A DNA stretch of 64,000 nt from Nocardiopsis terrae (GTDB lineage: Bacteria > Actinomycetota > Actinomycetes > Streptosporangiales > Streptosporangiaceae), in the NCBI RefSeq assembly GCF_014651695.1, contig NZ_BMXJ01000005.1, positions 573,415-637,414 on the forward strand. The letters run 5' to 3'. The notes beneath the pieces are model-generated. The model saw only the letters and a program-made list of their open reading frames with translations, was not told where the DNA came from and made no database searches. Position 1 is the first letter of the stretch; every line of letters begins with the position of its first letter. Positions 42,937 to 51,646 of this stretch are shown piece by piece. A program made the translations under genes and the position numbers.

Positions 42937-44325
42937 CTAGCAGCCGGGGAGGCGCTCCAGCAGGTACATCTCGACACGGTCCAGCGACACGCGCTCCTGC
43001 GACATGGTGTCGCGCTCGCGCACGGTCACCGCGTCGTCCTCCAGGGTGTCGAAGTCCACCGTTACGCAGAACGGGGTACCGATCTCGTCCTGGCGGCGGT
43101 AGCGGCGGCCGATCGCGCCGGCGTCGTCGAACTCCACGTTCCAGCGCTTGCGCAGCAGGGCGGCGAGGTCACGGGCCTTGGGCGAGAGGTCGGCGTTGCG
43201 CGACAGCGGCAGGACGGCGGCCTTGACCGGGGACAGGCGCGGGTCCAGGCGCATCACGGCGCGCTTCTCCAGCTTCCCCTTGGCGTTGGGGGCCTCGTCG
43301 ACGTTGTACGCGTCGAGCATGAACGTGAGCACCGCCCGGTCGACACCGGCCGCGGGCTCGATGACGTAGGGGATGTAGCGCTCGTTGCTCTCCTGGTCGA
43401 AGTAGGACAGGTCGACACCGGAGGCTTCGGCGTGCGTCTTGAGGTCGAAGTCGGTGCGGTTGGCCACGCCCTCCAGCTCGCCCCACTCGCTGCCCTGGAA
43501 GTTGAACCGGTACTCCAGGTCCACGGTCCGCTTGGAGTAGTGGGAGAGCTTGTCCTGCGGGTGCTCGTACAGGCGGAGGTTGTCCTTGGCGATACCCAGG
43601 TCCAGGTACCACTGGTGGCGCTGGTCGATCCAGTACTGGTGCCACTCCTCGTCACTGCCCGGCTTGACGAAGAACTCCATCTCCATCTGCTCGAACTCAC
43701 GGGTCCGGAAGATGAAGTTGCCCGGGGTGATCTCGTTGCGGAACGACTTGCCGATCTGACCGATGCCGAAGGGAACCTTGCGGCGGGCGCTCTGCTCGAC
43801 GTTCTTGTAGTTGACGAAGATGCCCTGCGCGGTCTCCGGGCGCAGGTAGGCGAGGCCCTTCTCGTCCTGGATCGGGCCCAGGTAGGTGCGCAGGAGGCCG
43901 TTGAACATGCGCGGCTCGGTGAAGGAGGCCTTGGCACCGCAGTTGGGGCAGGCGATCGCGGCCAGGCCCTCCTCGGGCTCCCGGCCGTGCTTCTCCTCGT
44001 AGGCCTCGATGAGGTGGTCCGCGCGGAAGCGCTTGTGGCAGGACTGGCACTCCGTGAGGGGGTCGACGAACTCCTTCACGTGGCCGGACGCCTCCCAGAC
44101 CTCACGGGCCAGGATCACGCTGGAGTCCAGGCCGACGACGTCGTCGCGCTCCTGCACCATCGAGCGCCACCACTGGCGCTTGACGTTGTTCTTCAGCTCC
44201 ACGCCAAGGGGGCCGTAGTCCCAGGCGGCGCGCAGACCTCCGTAGATCTCACTGGAGGGGTAGACCAGACCTCGGCGTTTGGCGAGGTTGACCAGTGCGT
44301 CCATTGCCTCTGACTTGGCGGCCAT
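42937..44325 (-). CDS. glyS: Glycyl-tRNA synthetase (alpha2, eukaryote-like class II)
   Basis: 462 residues from the ATG at 44325, with GGAGAG upstream. Class II motifs are visible: the N-terminal [20 protein letters not shown] and [19 protein letters not shown], the motif 2 region [15 protein letters not shown] and [15 protein letters not shown], and the motif 3 part [19 protein letters not shown]. Zinc-ligand cysteines occur in [11 protein letters not shown] and [10 protein letters not shown]. It charges tRNA-Gly. TAGCCT at 44453-44448 is a -10 candidate, giving a leader of about 115 nt; I see no T-box motif in it. Confidence 0.97.
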   Translation of the reverse strand: MAAKSEAMDALVNLAKRRGLVYPSSEIYGGLRAAWDYGPLGVELKNNVKRQWWRSMVQERDDVVGLDSSVILAREVWEASGHVKEFVDPLTECQSCHKRFRADHLIEAYEEKHGREPEEGLAAIACPNCGAKASFTEPRMFNGLLRTYLGPIQDEKGLAYLRPETAQGIFVNYKNVEQSARRKVPFGIGQIGKSFRNEITPGNFIFRTREFEQMEMEFFVKPGSDEEWHQYWIDQRHQWYLDLGIAKDNLRLYEHPQDKLSHYSKRTVDLEYRFNFQGSEWGELEGVANRTDFDLKTHAEASGVDLSYFDQESNERYIPYVIEPAAGVDRAVLTFMLDAYNVDEAPNAKGKLEKRAVMRLDPRLSPVKAAVLPLSRNADLSPKARDLAALLRKRWNVEFDDAGAIGRRYRRQDEIGTPFCVTVDFDTLEDDAVTVRERDTMSQERVSLDRVEMYLLERLPGC

Positions 44326-44516
44326 GGGTGACTCTCCATCCGGCTGGCGGTCGGTGGATCGCTGTTCGCGATACATCGTCGGGTGTGTGGGAGGGCGGTT
44401 CGCACGCGGAGCCACGGATGTGGCGCACCGGGCGACCGCTTCCCCCCAGGCTAGAGCAATCCGCAGACGGCCGCGCACCCTTCGCGAGGGGCGCGGCAGT
44501 CCCGGAGCGGGGCCGC

Positions 44517-44813
44517 TCAGGAGGGCGCGTCGCCGCTGGTGAGGATCTCGAACGCGGAGGGTTCGTCGATAGCCCGGGAGAGCAGCGGGACCGCGGTGAC
44601 CTTGACCTCGTAGTCCGACAGGGCCCGGCGGTAGAACCCGGCGCCCTCCCATTCGGTGACCACGGTCCACAGGGTCGGTTCGTCGGCGGCGCGGCCGATG
44701 CGGTGGCCTCGGAAACCGGGCCGCCGGGACAGGACGTCGACGGCGGCGTCGGCGTCGGTTCGGAAGGCCTCGGTCTCGGCCTCGGGCACGGAGTAACGGG
44801 TGATGACGATCAC
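44517..44813 (-). CDS. Antibiotic biosynthesis monooxygenase (ABM) domain protein
   Basis: 98 residues. A compact ferredoxin-like ABM fold: [40 protein letters not shown] and [20 protein letters not shown]. Members range from heme-degrading to quinone-forming oxygenases and many uncharacterised dimers, and heme-ligand residues are not identifiable. It lies between the TagF-like gene and glyS on the same strand, with gaps of 94 and 191 bp, so co-transcription is uncertain. Confidence 0.82.
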   Translation of the reverse strand: MIVITRYSVPEAETEAFRTDADAAVDVLSRRPGFRGHRIGRAADEPTLWTVVTEWEGAGFYRRALSDYEVKVTAVPLLSRAIDEPSAFEILTSGDAPS

Positions 44814-44907
44814 GGGACCATTGTCGCGCAGGGGCGCGGCGGGCCGGCCCGGGGATCCCCGGGCCGGCCCGACCGCCCTCCTGCGGCGGCCGCGAGGGAA
44901 ACGTCCC

Positions 44908-47900
44908 CTAATCCTTGCCGAAGACCCGGTCGACGACCCTGGCCGAGGCGTGGCCGTCGTCCAGGGGGCAGAACTGGTCGACGAACGCCCGGTAGGAGTC
45001 CCGGCTCTGCGCGGCGACCTCGTCGATGTCCAGCAGCGCTCCGATGACGTCGTCCGACCGGGTCAGCAGCGGCCCGGGCGCGGTCTCCTCGAAGTCGAAG
45101 TAGAACCCGCGCAGGTTGTCCCGGTAGCTCTCCAGGTCGTAGGTGAAGAAGAGCATGGGCCGACCGGTGTTGGCGAAGTCGAACATCATCGACGAGTAGT
45201 CCGTGACCAGTACGTCGGTGATCAGGAAGAGCTCCTGGATCTCCGGGTACAGGGACACGTCGTAGACGAAGTCCTCCCCCACGATCGGAACGCTGTCGAC
45301 CACGCGGGGGTGGCGGCGCACCAGCAGGACGTGGTCGTCGCCGAGCTTGTCGTACATCCGGCGCAGGTCCAGGTGCAGGTCCAGCTTGTGCTTGCCGCGC
45401 GTGTAGTACTTGTCGTCACGCCAGGTGGGCGCGTACAGCACCACCTTCTTGCCCTCGGGCAGGCCGAGCAGGCGCCGGGTGCGTTCGGCGACGGCCTCGC
45501 GCTCCGGGGAGAAGAAGATGTCGTTGCGCGGGTAGCCGGTCTCCAGGATCTCCCCGTCGAACCGGAACGCGCTGCGCAGGATCGGGGTCGCCCAGGGGCT
45601 CGGTGAGACCAGGTAGTCCCACTGCTGGGTCTCCCAGGCGAGCTTGTCGAAGTAGTCGCGCGACTTGCCGCGGATGTTCTCCACGTCGAAGCCGATCCGC
45701 TTGAGCATCGAACCGTGCCAGGTCTGCACGACCACCTGGTCCGGGTGGCGGTGGAACCATCCGGGCTGCCGGGAGTTGCTGACCAGGTAGCGGCTTCGGG
45801 CCAGTTCCCTGTAGTACTCCTCGCCCCGGTGCCGGACCGGGGTGAGGTCGTCGGGCAGGCGTACCTGCCCGTCGGCGACCAGCCAGGACATGGGGTAGTC
45901 GGCCCAGCGCTCACGCTTGCGCAGCTCGGCGTAGATGCTCTGCGGGCTGTCGGAGTACTGGCGTCCGGTGTAGGTGTCGAAGAGGACGCCCTCGGTGACC
46001 GGCTTCGCGCGCTGGGCCGGGTAGAAGGCCTCCCGGAGCTCGCGCTGGGCGAAGGCCCCGCGTTCGGCGGGCCGCAGGTCGGTGCCGACCTGGAGCACCG
46101 GGATGCCGCGCCCCTGGTAGGAGAGCGTGTAGGTGCGCTCGGGCGTCTCGGTTCCCAGCGGCAGTCCGTGGATGAGGGTGTCGGTGAACTCCACTCCCAC
46201 GTCGACGCTGCCGGCCGGGGCGCCCTCCTGAGCGGACTCCTCACTGACCCGCCCCCACACCTGGTAGGAGCCGGCGGGAAGGGACAGCTTGCCGGACAGG
46301 GTGGGGATGCGGGAGGGGTCGAAGCGGGCGGTGAAGCGGCTTCCGGAGCGCTCCACCCGGAGCCGGTGCTCCTCCTCCCGGCCGCGCGCCTTCACGACGA
46401 GGCCCAGGTCGACCCCGCTGGCGAACTCCCCGCCGAGGACGAGGACGCGCTCCTGCCATTCGGCCCGGTCGACCACGGGGTGGGCCCGGCCCGCCCGCAG
46501 CTTCAGGTGGCCGGTGGCGGTCCGTTGGACCGCCAACTCCTGCTGGGCGCCCTCGGAGGCGTAGGGGGCGGTGGTGACCTCGTCGGGCAGGATCAGGGGG
46601 ACGGTCCGCTGGTCGGGGGTGACCAGGTGGGCGTCCCACTCCTCCTGCCGGATCACGCCGCCGCACTCGCTGAGTCCGCGGGCGAAGAGCTCCTCGGCCC
46701 GCACGACGGCGTCGAAGCGGCCGCCCTGGATACTGACCGGGTAGCTGAGCACGGCCGTGCCCGGGCGCCGGACCAGCCTGAGCTCGGTGGCCTCGGCCGC
46801 GGGCGCGGACAGCAGCTCACCGCTGAGGGAGAGTTCGGCGGTACGGCTTTCGAACCGGTGCTCGGTGACCCGGGCGCGTTCCGGTTCCACGCTGATGACG
46901 AGGTGGCGGTCCTTGTTCCAGTGCGGACGCACCCACACGTCGTCGCCGACGCTCTGGTAGCCGGGGCGCTCCGGCGGGCCGGAGACCGGGTTGGAGACGA
47001 TGCGGCGCCGGGTCAGGCTGCGGTTGAACACCACGAGCTCGATCTTCCAGTCGCCGGGCTCCCACCTGCCGGAGGTGCGCAGTCGGCGCGGGTCCACGAC
47101 GACCGTGAAGCCGCCGTAGTCGTGCCGTGCGGAGTCGGGCAGGTCGGGCAGTCGGTACTCGGCGGCCAGCCGGGTCCGCACCGGGACCCGGACGCGGCGC
47201 CGGGTGGCGGTGTTGACCACGAAGGCGACGATGTGCTGCTGCCAGCGTTTGCGCGCCCGCAGGTTACGGATACCGACTCGGCCGCTGACGTGCAGCCGGC
47301 CGTCCTCCCAGTGGACGTTCTCGGTCTTCTGCCGGACCTTGATCTCGTCCTCGAGGCGGTAGATCTCCCTGGGGACGGCCTTGGCCGGGTCCTTGGCCTC
47401 GAAGAAGGGGTAGCGGATGTAGTAGCCGAGCCCCTGGCGGACAACGGTGGCCTTCTTGATCTCGACGCTCTTGGCGAAGGTCGCGACCTCCAGCACGTCG
47501 TCCAGCCGCCGCTTGCGCACCAGGTGGTACAGCAGGCGGTTCAGCACGTTGAGCTGGCGCAGAAGGGTGTCCGGCACGTGGTCGAGGAACCCGTTGAGCA
47601 GGTCCAGGACGGTCTGGCGGACCTCGTCGTCGGCGTCGTCGAGCCGCAGCAGCAGGCGGTGGAGCTCTCCTTGGAGGAGGGTGCGGTCCCAGAGTTCGCG
47701 GTCGGCGCCGGTGAGTTCCGCGCCGAGTTCGCCCATGACGGTGAGACGCCGGGTGAGGGCACCGTTCTCCAGAGGGGTGCCGGAGCTCTCGCGTTCGCGC
47801 AGGAGCAGGACCGGGGCGGGCAGGACGTCCACGGCCCGGGCCAGGAGGGTCGCACGGCGGATGTCGAGGTCGTCGTCCTCCGGCGCGAGGGCGTGAACGG

Positions 47901-48630
47901 GCAGGGAGTCCCAGAACTCCCTGCGCCAGAGCCGGTTGCCCAGGGTGGCGTCCGACACCAGGCCAGGTACGGCCCGGGGGTCCTCGGCGAGCCGGTGGCG
48001 CCCGAACCTGCGGTGTGCCCTGGAGGGTGCGGCGCCCAGTTCGTTGAACCGGTGGACGTTACCGATGACCAGGTCGGAGCGGGTGTCGGCGGCGCTACGG
48101 GCGAGGTAGGCCAGGGCGTAGCCGGTCAGCGCGTCGGAGCCCTCGATGAAGAGCAGGTGGCTGCCGCTGGCCGCGGCGCTGCCCCGGGAACGCGCCTCGG
48201 GGTGGTTCGGCGCCGGCCCGCCCGGCAGGAGGGTGACGCGCAGCCCTGCGGGCGGTGCCTGCGCGAAGGTTTCGGCGGCGGCGAGCCCGTCCTCGCGAGC
48301 GGACTCGACCGCCTCGTCGCCCTGGTCGTCCTCCTCGGGGCGGGACTCGTCGGACCCGGTTCGGTCTCCCTCGTCATCCCCGTTCGTGTCCTGTTCGACG
48401 GCTTCCTCGGCGGCCTCGGAGCCGCCGTCAGGGGACTTTCGCCCGCCGTCGGTGGGGCGGACCGGCACGAGGACGACCTCGGTGTCCGCTCGTGCGGCGG
48501 TGCTCTGCGCCGCCTCCCCGTGCTGGCTGTCGTCCCGTTGACGGGCCAGGGAGTCGAGACAGTTCTGCAGATGCGGCTCGGTGACGTCGAACGTCACGAT
48601 GACTGTGGGTTCGGGCACGGAAGTTGACAC
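44908..48630 (-). CDS. Teichoic-acid polymerase: bifunctional GT2-like / CDP-glycerol glycerophosphotransferase
   Basis: 1,240 residues. An N-terminal GT-A-like module (TVIVTFDVTEPHLQNCLDSL, SGSHLLFIEGSDALTGYALA, ATLGNRLWRREFWDSLP) is interrupted at residues 45-125 by an acidic low-complexity insertion. A central beta-rich region follows, and the C-terminal 400 residues are a Glyphos_transf domain (VVQTWHGSMLKRIGFDVENI, KKVVLYAPTWRDDKYY, DVLVTDYSSMMFDFANTGRP). TagF/TagB-type enzymes polymerise or prime poly(glycerol phosphate) wall teichoic acid at the inner membrane face. GGAGG directly abuts the GTG at 48630; a GTG at 48618 has better spacing and may be the true start. Confidence 0.9.
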   Translation of the reverse strand: MSTSVPEPTVIVTFDVTEPHLQNCLDSLARQRDDSQHGEAAQSTAARADTEVVLVPVRPTDGGRKSPDGGSEAAEEAVEQDTNGDDEGDRTGSDESRPEEDDQGDEAVESAREDGLAAAETFAQAPPAGLRVTLLPGGPAPNHPEARSRGSAAASGSHLLFIEGSDALTGYALAYLARSAADTRSDLVIGNVHRFNELGAAPSRAHRRFGRHRLAEDPRAVPGLVSDATLGNRLWRREFWDSLPVHALAPEDDDLDIRRATLLARAVDVLPAPVLLLRERESSGTPLENGALTRRLTVMGELGAELTGADRELWDRTLLQGELHRLLLRLDDADDEVRQTVLDLLNGFLDHVPDTLLRQLNVLNRLLYHLVRKRRLDDVLEVATFAKSVEIKKATVVRQGLGYYIRYPFFEAKDPAKAVPREIYRLEDEIKVRQKTENVHWEDGRLHVSGRVGIRNLRARKRWQQHIVAFVVNTATRRRVRVPVRTRLAAEYRLPDLPDSARHDYGGFTVVVDPRRLRTSGRWEPGDWKIELVVFNRSLTRRRIVSNPVSGPPERPGYQSVGDDVWVRPHWNKDRHLVISVEPERARVTEHRFESRTAELSLSGELLSAPAAEATELRLVRRPGTAVLSYPVSIQGGRFDAVVRAEELFARGLSECGGVIRQEEWDAHLVTPDQRTVPLILPDEVTTAPYASEGAQQELAVQRTATGHLKLRAGRAHPVVDRAEWQERVLVLGGEFASGVDLGLVVKARGREEEHRLRVERSGSRFTARFDPSRIPTLSGKLSLPAGSYQVWGRVSEESAQEGAPAGSVDVGVEFTDTLIHGLPLGTETPERTYTLSYQGRGIPVLQVGTDLRPAERGAFAQRELREAFYPAQRAKPVTEGVLFDTYTGRQYSDSPQSIYAELRKRERWADYPMSWLVADGQVRLPDDLTPVRHRGEEYYRELARSRYLVSNSRQPGWFHRHPDQVVVQTWHGSMLKRIGFDVENIRGKSRDYFDKLAWETQQWDYLVSPSPWATPILRSAFRFDGEILETGYPRNDIFFSPEREAVAERTRRLLGLPEGKKVVLYAPTWRDDKYYTRGKHKLDLHLDLRRMYDKLGDDHVLLVRRHPRVVDSVPIVGEDFVYDVSLYPEIQELFLITDVLVTDYSSMMFDFANTGRPMLFFTYDLESYRDNLRGFYFDFEETAPGPLLTRSDDVIGALLDIDEVAAQSRDSYRAFVDQFCPLDDGHASARVVDRVFGKD

Positions 48631-48945
48631 CCTCCGGAGGGTTCGTCGCTGTGCGACGCGCGGGAACCGTGGTGCGGACGGTCCGCGTTAGTTCAGACGG
48701 CCAATAACTGAATGTAGACGGTTGACGACCCGTCTCGTGCCGAACCCGGGACAGTCGGGATGCGGGTACGAGGGGGTGTGCGCGGCGGTGCGGCCGTGCC
48801 TGCGCCCGGCGCTGTGCCAGAGCCCTGCACTAGGGTCAGATCCACGATTATCACAGGCCCCGGAGCACGGTGTGCACACCAGCCGGTCGAAAACGCCCGG
48901 TCCGGGGGTCGGCGGCACGGGACACAGGAAGAGGAACAGGCGACG
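48631..48945. other. 315-bp divergent control region
   Basis: It separates the teichoic-acid polymerase from the small membrane protein gene. A plus-strand -10-like TAGGGT lies near 48832. No gene, repeat or clear operator is supported. Confidence 0.4.
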
Positions 48946-49317
48946 ATGGCCTCTCCCGAGCACGAGGACGAGCAGCGGCGGCCCGGCCCGGGTCGGCCGC
49001 TTCCGCCAGGGGACTCCCTTTTCACACCGGGCGCGGGTCGGCTGCGCCGTGAGGTGGAGCGGCGCAGCGCGGTACCGCTCGTGTGGTTGCACCAGCGGCC
49101 CCGGTGGCTGCCCCCCGCCGTGTTGGGAGCACTGTTCGTCGCGGGGCTGACGGCGCCCGGCTGGCTGGGTGCGCTGTGCCTGCTCCTGGTGGTGGTGTCC
49201 TTCCTCTGGTTGGCTTTCCTGACCTGGCCCTCGCTCAACCGACAGCAGCGGATCCCACGGATCCTGATGGTGTCGGTGGTCCTGGTGCTGGCGGTGGCGC
49301 GGATGCTCGGGTTCTGA
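48946..49317 (+). CDS. Small membrane protein, DUF6703-like
   Basis: 123 residues from the ATG at 48946. A polar N-terminus of about 45 residues (EHEDEQRRPGPGRPLPPGDS) precedes a basic stretch and three hydrophobic helices. The pattern VVVSFLWLAFLTWPSLNRQQ, RIPRILMVSVVLVLAVARML is common among short actinomycete membrane proteins. Function is unknown. It is followed 58 bp later by the zinc operon, but a separate promoter drives that. Confidence 0.7.
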   Translation: MASPEHEDEQRRPGPGRPLPPGDSLFTPGAGRLRREVERRSAVPLVWLHQRPRWLPPAVLGALFVAGLTAPGWLGALCLLLVVVSFLWLAFLTWPSLNRQQRIPRILMVSVVLVLAVARMLGF

Positions 49318-49340
49318 GATCCGGAGCACCCCCGCCATTT

Positions 49341-49369
49341 TTGACAACCATTTTCGTTTTCGTCATACT
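49341..49369 (+). promoter_or_regulatory. znuC promoter with overlapping Zur box
   Basis: TTGACA (49341-49346, perfect consensus), a 17-bp spacer and CATACT (49364-49369) predict a start at 49376, which is the G of the znuC GTG. TGACAACCATTTTCG (49342-49356) matches the Fur/Zur-type site TGAAAATGATTTTCA at 11 of 15 positions and covers the -35 region. Confidence 0.7.
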
Positions 49370-49375
49370 GGGTGA

Positions 49376-50227
49376 GTGTCTGCCCAGTTCAAGGGGGCCG
49401 GGGGCCGGGCCTCCGACGCCCCGCACGCCTTCCAGGCCATCGACGCGCACGCCGCCTATGACGGCGTCCCCGTCCTCAACGGCGTCAGCGTCGACATACC
49501 CGTGGGTCAGACCATGGCCGTCCTGGGGCCCAACGGTTCGGGCAAGTCGACCCTGATGCGCGCGATGCTCGGTATCGTTCCCCTCACTTCCGGCGAGATC
49601 CGGATCCACGGCACGCCCCTGCGCCGGTTCCGCGGCTGGCGCCGGATCGGTTACGTGCCCCAGCGGCTCACCGCCGGGGGCGCCGTGCCCGCCACCGTGC
49701 GCGAGATCGTCGCTTCCGGGCAGGTCGCCACGCGCCGACGCCTCTCCTTCACCACGAAGGCCGACCGAGCCGCCGTCGACGAGGCCCTCGACACCGTGGG
49801 CCTGTCCGACCGGGCGGGGGACGCCGTGCGCGAGCTCTCCGGCGGCCAGCAGCAGCGGGTGCTCATCGCCCGCGCCCTCGCCGGACGACCCGACACCTTC
49901 GTCATGGACGAACCCATGGCCGGGGTGGACGCGGAGAACCAGCGCGCCCTCGCCGGAGCGATCACCCGGCTGCGCGACCGGGGCAGCACGGTGGTCCTGG
50001 TCCTGCACGAGCTGGGACCCCTGGAGGAGGTCATCGAACGCGCCGTGGTGCTGGAGCACGGCCGCGTCGTGCACGACGGGGAGGCGCCCGAGGCCACCGG
50101 GGAGTGCGCGCGTCCCGGGCACGAGCACCAGCACCCCCACCCCGATCCCAACGATCCCGACCCGAGCCCCGCGGACACCGGCACGGCCGCGGAGATGATC
50201 CGTCTGGAGGTGCCCCGCCGTGACTGA
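49376..50227 (+). CDS. znuC: Zinc ABC transporter ATP-binding protein
   Basis: 283 residues. ABC motifs are complete: Walker A GPNGSGKST, Q-loop YVPQRLTAG, signature LSGGQQQRV, Walker B TFVMDEPMAGVDAE and the switch His in LVLHELG. A His-rich tail (PGHEHQHPHPDPNDPDPSP) is typical of zinc transport partners. The GTG at 49376 has no Shine-Dalgarno site, and the promoter predicts transcription starting at the GTG itself, so translation is probably leaderless. It overlaps znuB by 8 bp. Confidence 0.93.
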   Translation: MSAQFKGAGGRASDAPHAFQAIDAHAAYDGVPVLNGVSVDIPVGQTMAVLGPNGSGKSTLMRAMLGIVPLTSGEIRIHGTPLRRFRGWRRIGYVPQRLTAGGAVPATVREIVASGQVATRRRLSFTTKADRAAVDEALDTVGLSDRAGDAVRELSGGQQQRVLIARALAGRPDTFVMDEPMAGVDAENQRALAGAITRLRDRGSTVVLVLHELGPLEEVIERAVVLEHGRVVHDGEAPEATGECARPGHEHQHPHPDPNDPDPSPADTGTAAEMIRLEVPRRD

Positions 50228-51122
50228 GCTGCTCCAGTACGAGTTCATGCGGCGTGCGCTGCTCGCAGCGCTGCTGGTCGGTCTGGTCACCCCGATCATC
50301 GGCACCTTCCTGGTCCAGCGCCGCCTCGCCCTGCTGGGCGACGGCATCGGCCACATCGCTCTCACCGGCGTGGCCCTGGGCCTGCTGACGAGCACCTCCC
50401 CCGTGCTGACCGCCGCCGTCACGGCCACCCTGGGCGCCATCGCCATGGAGCTGGTCAGGGTACGCACGCGCACCAGCGGCGACGTGGCCCTGGCCCTGCT
50501 GTTCTACGGCGGCATCGCGGGCGGCGTCCTGCTCATCGGGATGACCCCGGGGGCGAGCAACGCCACCCTGACGTCCTTCCTGTTCGGTTCGGTGAGCACC
50601 GTGGGCGAGCAGGACATCTGGATCGTGGGCGTGCTGGCCGTCGGCGTGGCCGTGGTCCTGGCGGTCTTCGGCCGCGAGTTGTTCGTGCTGTGCCAGGACG
50701 AGGAGGTGGCCAGGGCCCACGGGCTCCCGGTGCGCTTCCTGAGCATCCTGCTGGCGGTCACCGCGGCTTTGACCGTGGTGATCGCGATGCGGGTGGTCGG
50801 TGTGCTGATGGTGAGCGCCCTGATGATCGTCCCGGTCGCCGCTGCCCAGCAGCTGAGCCGCAGCTTCCGGGTGACGATGGGACTGGCGGTCCTGATCGGT
50901 CTGGTCTCCTCGCTCGGCGGGCTGACCACGGCCTTCTACTCGGACCTGTCCCCGGGAGCCACCATCGTGCTGCTGGCACTGGCGATCTTCTGCCTCTCGG
51001 TGGTCGTGGGCGGTGTCCTGCGCCGTGCGGGCAGGCGCCGGACACCGGAACCCCTGCAGCCCGTGCCGGGGGGACCGGCAGATACGATGCCCCAGACAGA
51101 TCGGGGGAGGGTGACACCATGA
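50220..51122 (+). CDS. znuB: Zinc ABC transporter permease
   Basis: 300 residues with about eight to nine membrane helices. ABC-3 family features are YEFMRRALLAALLVGLVTPI at the N-terminus, RRLALLGDGIGHIALTGVAL early, and MRVVGVLMVSALMIVPVAAA late. It forms the membrane channel energised by ZnuC. It overlaps znuC by 8 bp and zur by 4 bp. No substrate-binding protein (znuA) is next to the operon, so that component must be encoded elsewhere. Confidence 0.94.
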   Translation: MTELLQYEFMRRALLAALLVGLVTPIIGTFLVQRRLALLGDGIGHIALTGVALGLLTSTSPVLTAAVTATLGAIAMELVRVRTRTSGDVALALLFYGGIAGGVLLIGMTPGASNATLTSFLFGSVSTVGEQDIWIVGVLAVGVAVVLAVFGRELFVLCQDEEVARAHGLPVRFLSILLAVTAALTVVIAMRVVGVLMVSALMIVPVAAAQQLSRSFRVTMGLAVLIGLVSSLGGLTTAFYSDLSPGATIVLLALAIFCLSVVVGGVLRRAGRRRTPEPLQPVPGGPADTMPQTDRGRVTP

Positions 51123-51511
51123 GCACACGACGCGAGGCCGTTCGGCAGGCGCTGACCGATGCCTCCGGTTTCCGCAGTGCGCAGGACCTGTACGCGGACC
51201 TGCGGTCCGAGGGGTCGAAGATCGGTCTGACCACGGTGTACCGGGCCCTGCAGGCCCTGAGCGACTCCGGTGAGGTGGACGTGCTGCGCACCGACGACGG
51301 CGAGGCCGTCTACCGTGCGTGCGACACCGAGAGCCACCACCACCACCTGGTGTGCCGGACCTGCTCCACCGCGGTGGAGATCAAGGGTCCCACCGTGGAG
51401 GAGTGGGCCACGGAGATCGGCGCCGAGCACGGTTTCACCGGCGTGACCCACACGGTGGAGGTGTTCGGCACCTGCGCCGACTGCTCCCTGCGGGCCGTGC
51501 AGCAGACCTGA
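51119..51511 (+). CDS. zur: Fur-family zinc uptake regulator
   Basis: 130 residues from the ATG at 51119, overlapping the znuB stop. The winged helix is SRSAQDLYADL-like (GFRSAQDLYADLRSEGSKIG), with LTTVYRALQALSDSGEVDVL. Metal sites are seen in DTESHHHHLVCRTC and FGTCADCSLR, the two C-x2-C pairs of the structural zinc. With zinc bound it should repress znuCB-zur through the box at 49342-49356, closing a feedback loop. The gene position and His cluster favour Zur over Fur. Confidence 0.93.
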   Translation: MSTRREAVRQALTDASGFRSAQDLYADLRSEGSKIGLTTVYRALQALSDSGEVDVLRTDDGEAVYRACDTESHHHHLVCRTCSTAVEIKGPTVEEWATEIGAEHGFTGVTHTVEVFGTCADCSLRAVQQT

Positions 51512-51529
51512 CCCCGAGAAGGGGTCGTC

Positions 51530-51571
51530 ACGGGCCCCGTACGCACCCGGCCGGGTGCGTACGGGGCCCGT
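51530..51571. terminator. Perfect 42-bp palindrome ending the zinc operon
   Basis: Two 21-bp arms (51530-51550 and 51551-51571) are exactly complementary, 18 bp past the zur stop. It is one of the strongest inverted repeats in the window. Confidence 0.8.
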
Positions 51572-51646
51572 CGTGCACACGAACTCCACCCATTGGTTAC
51601 CCGCCAGTAGCCATCCCGTGTCACGGCTGGGCCAGGCTGTGCGACC

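Noticed and set aside
44326..44516. T-box riboswitch in front of glyS
   Set aside because: The leader of about 115 nt has no recognisable T-box sequence or specifier loop.
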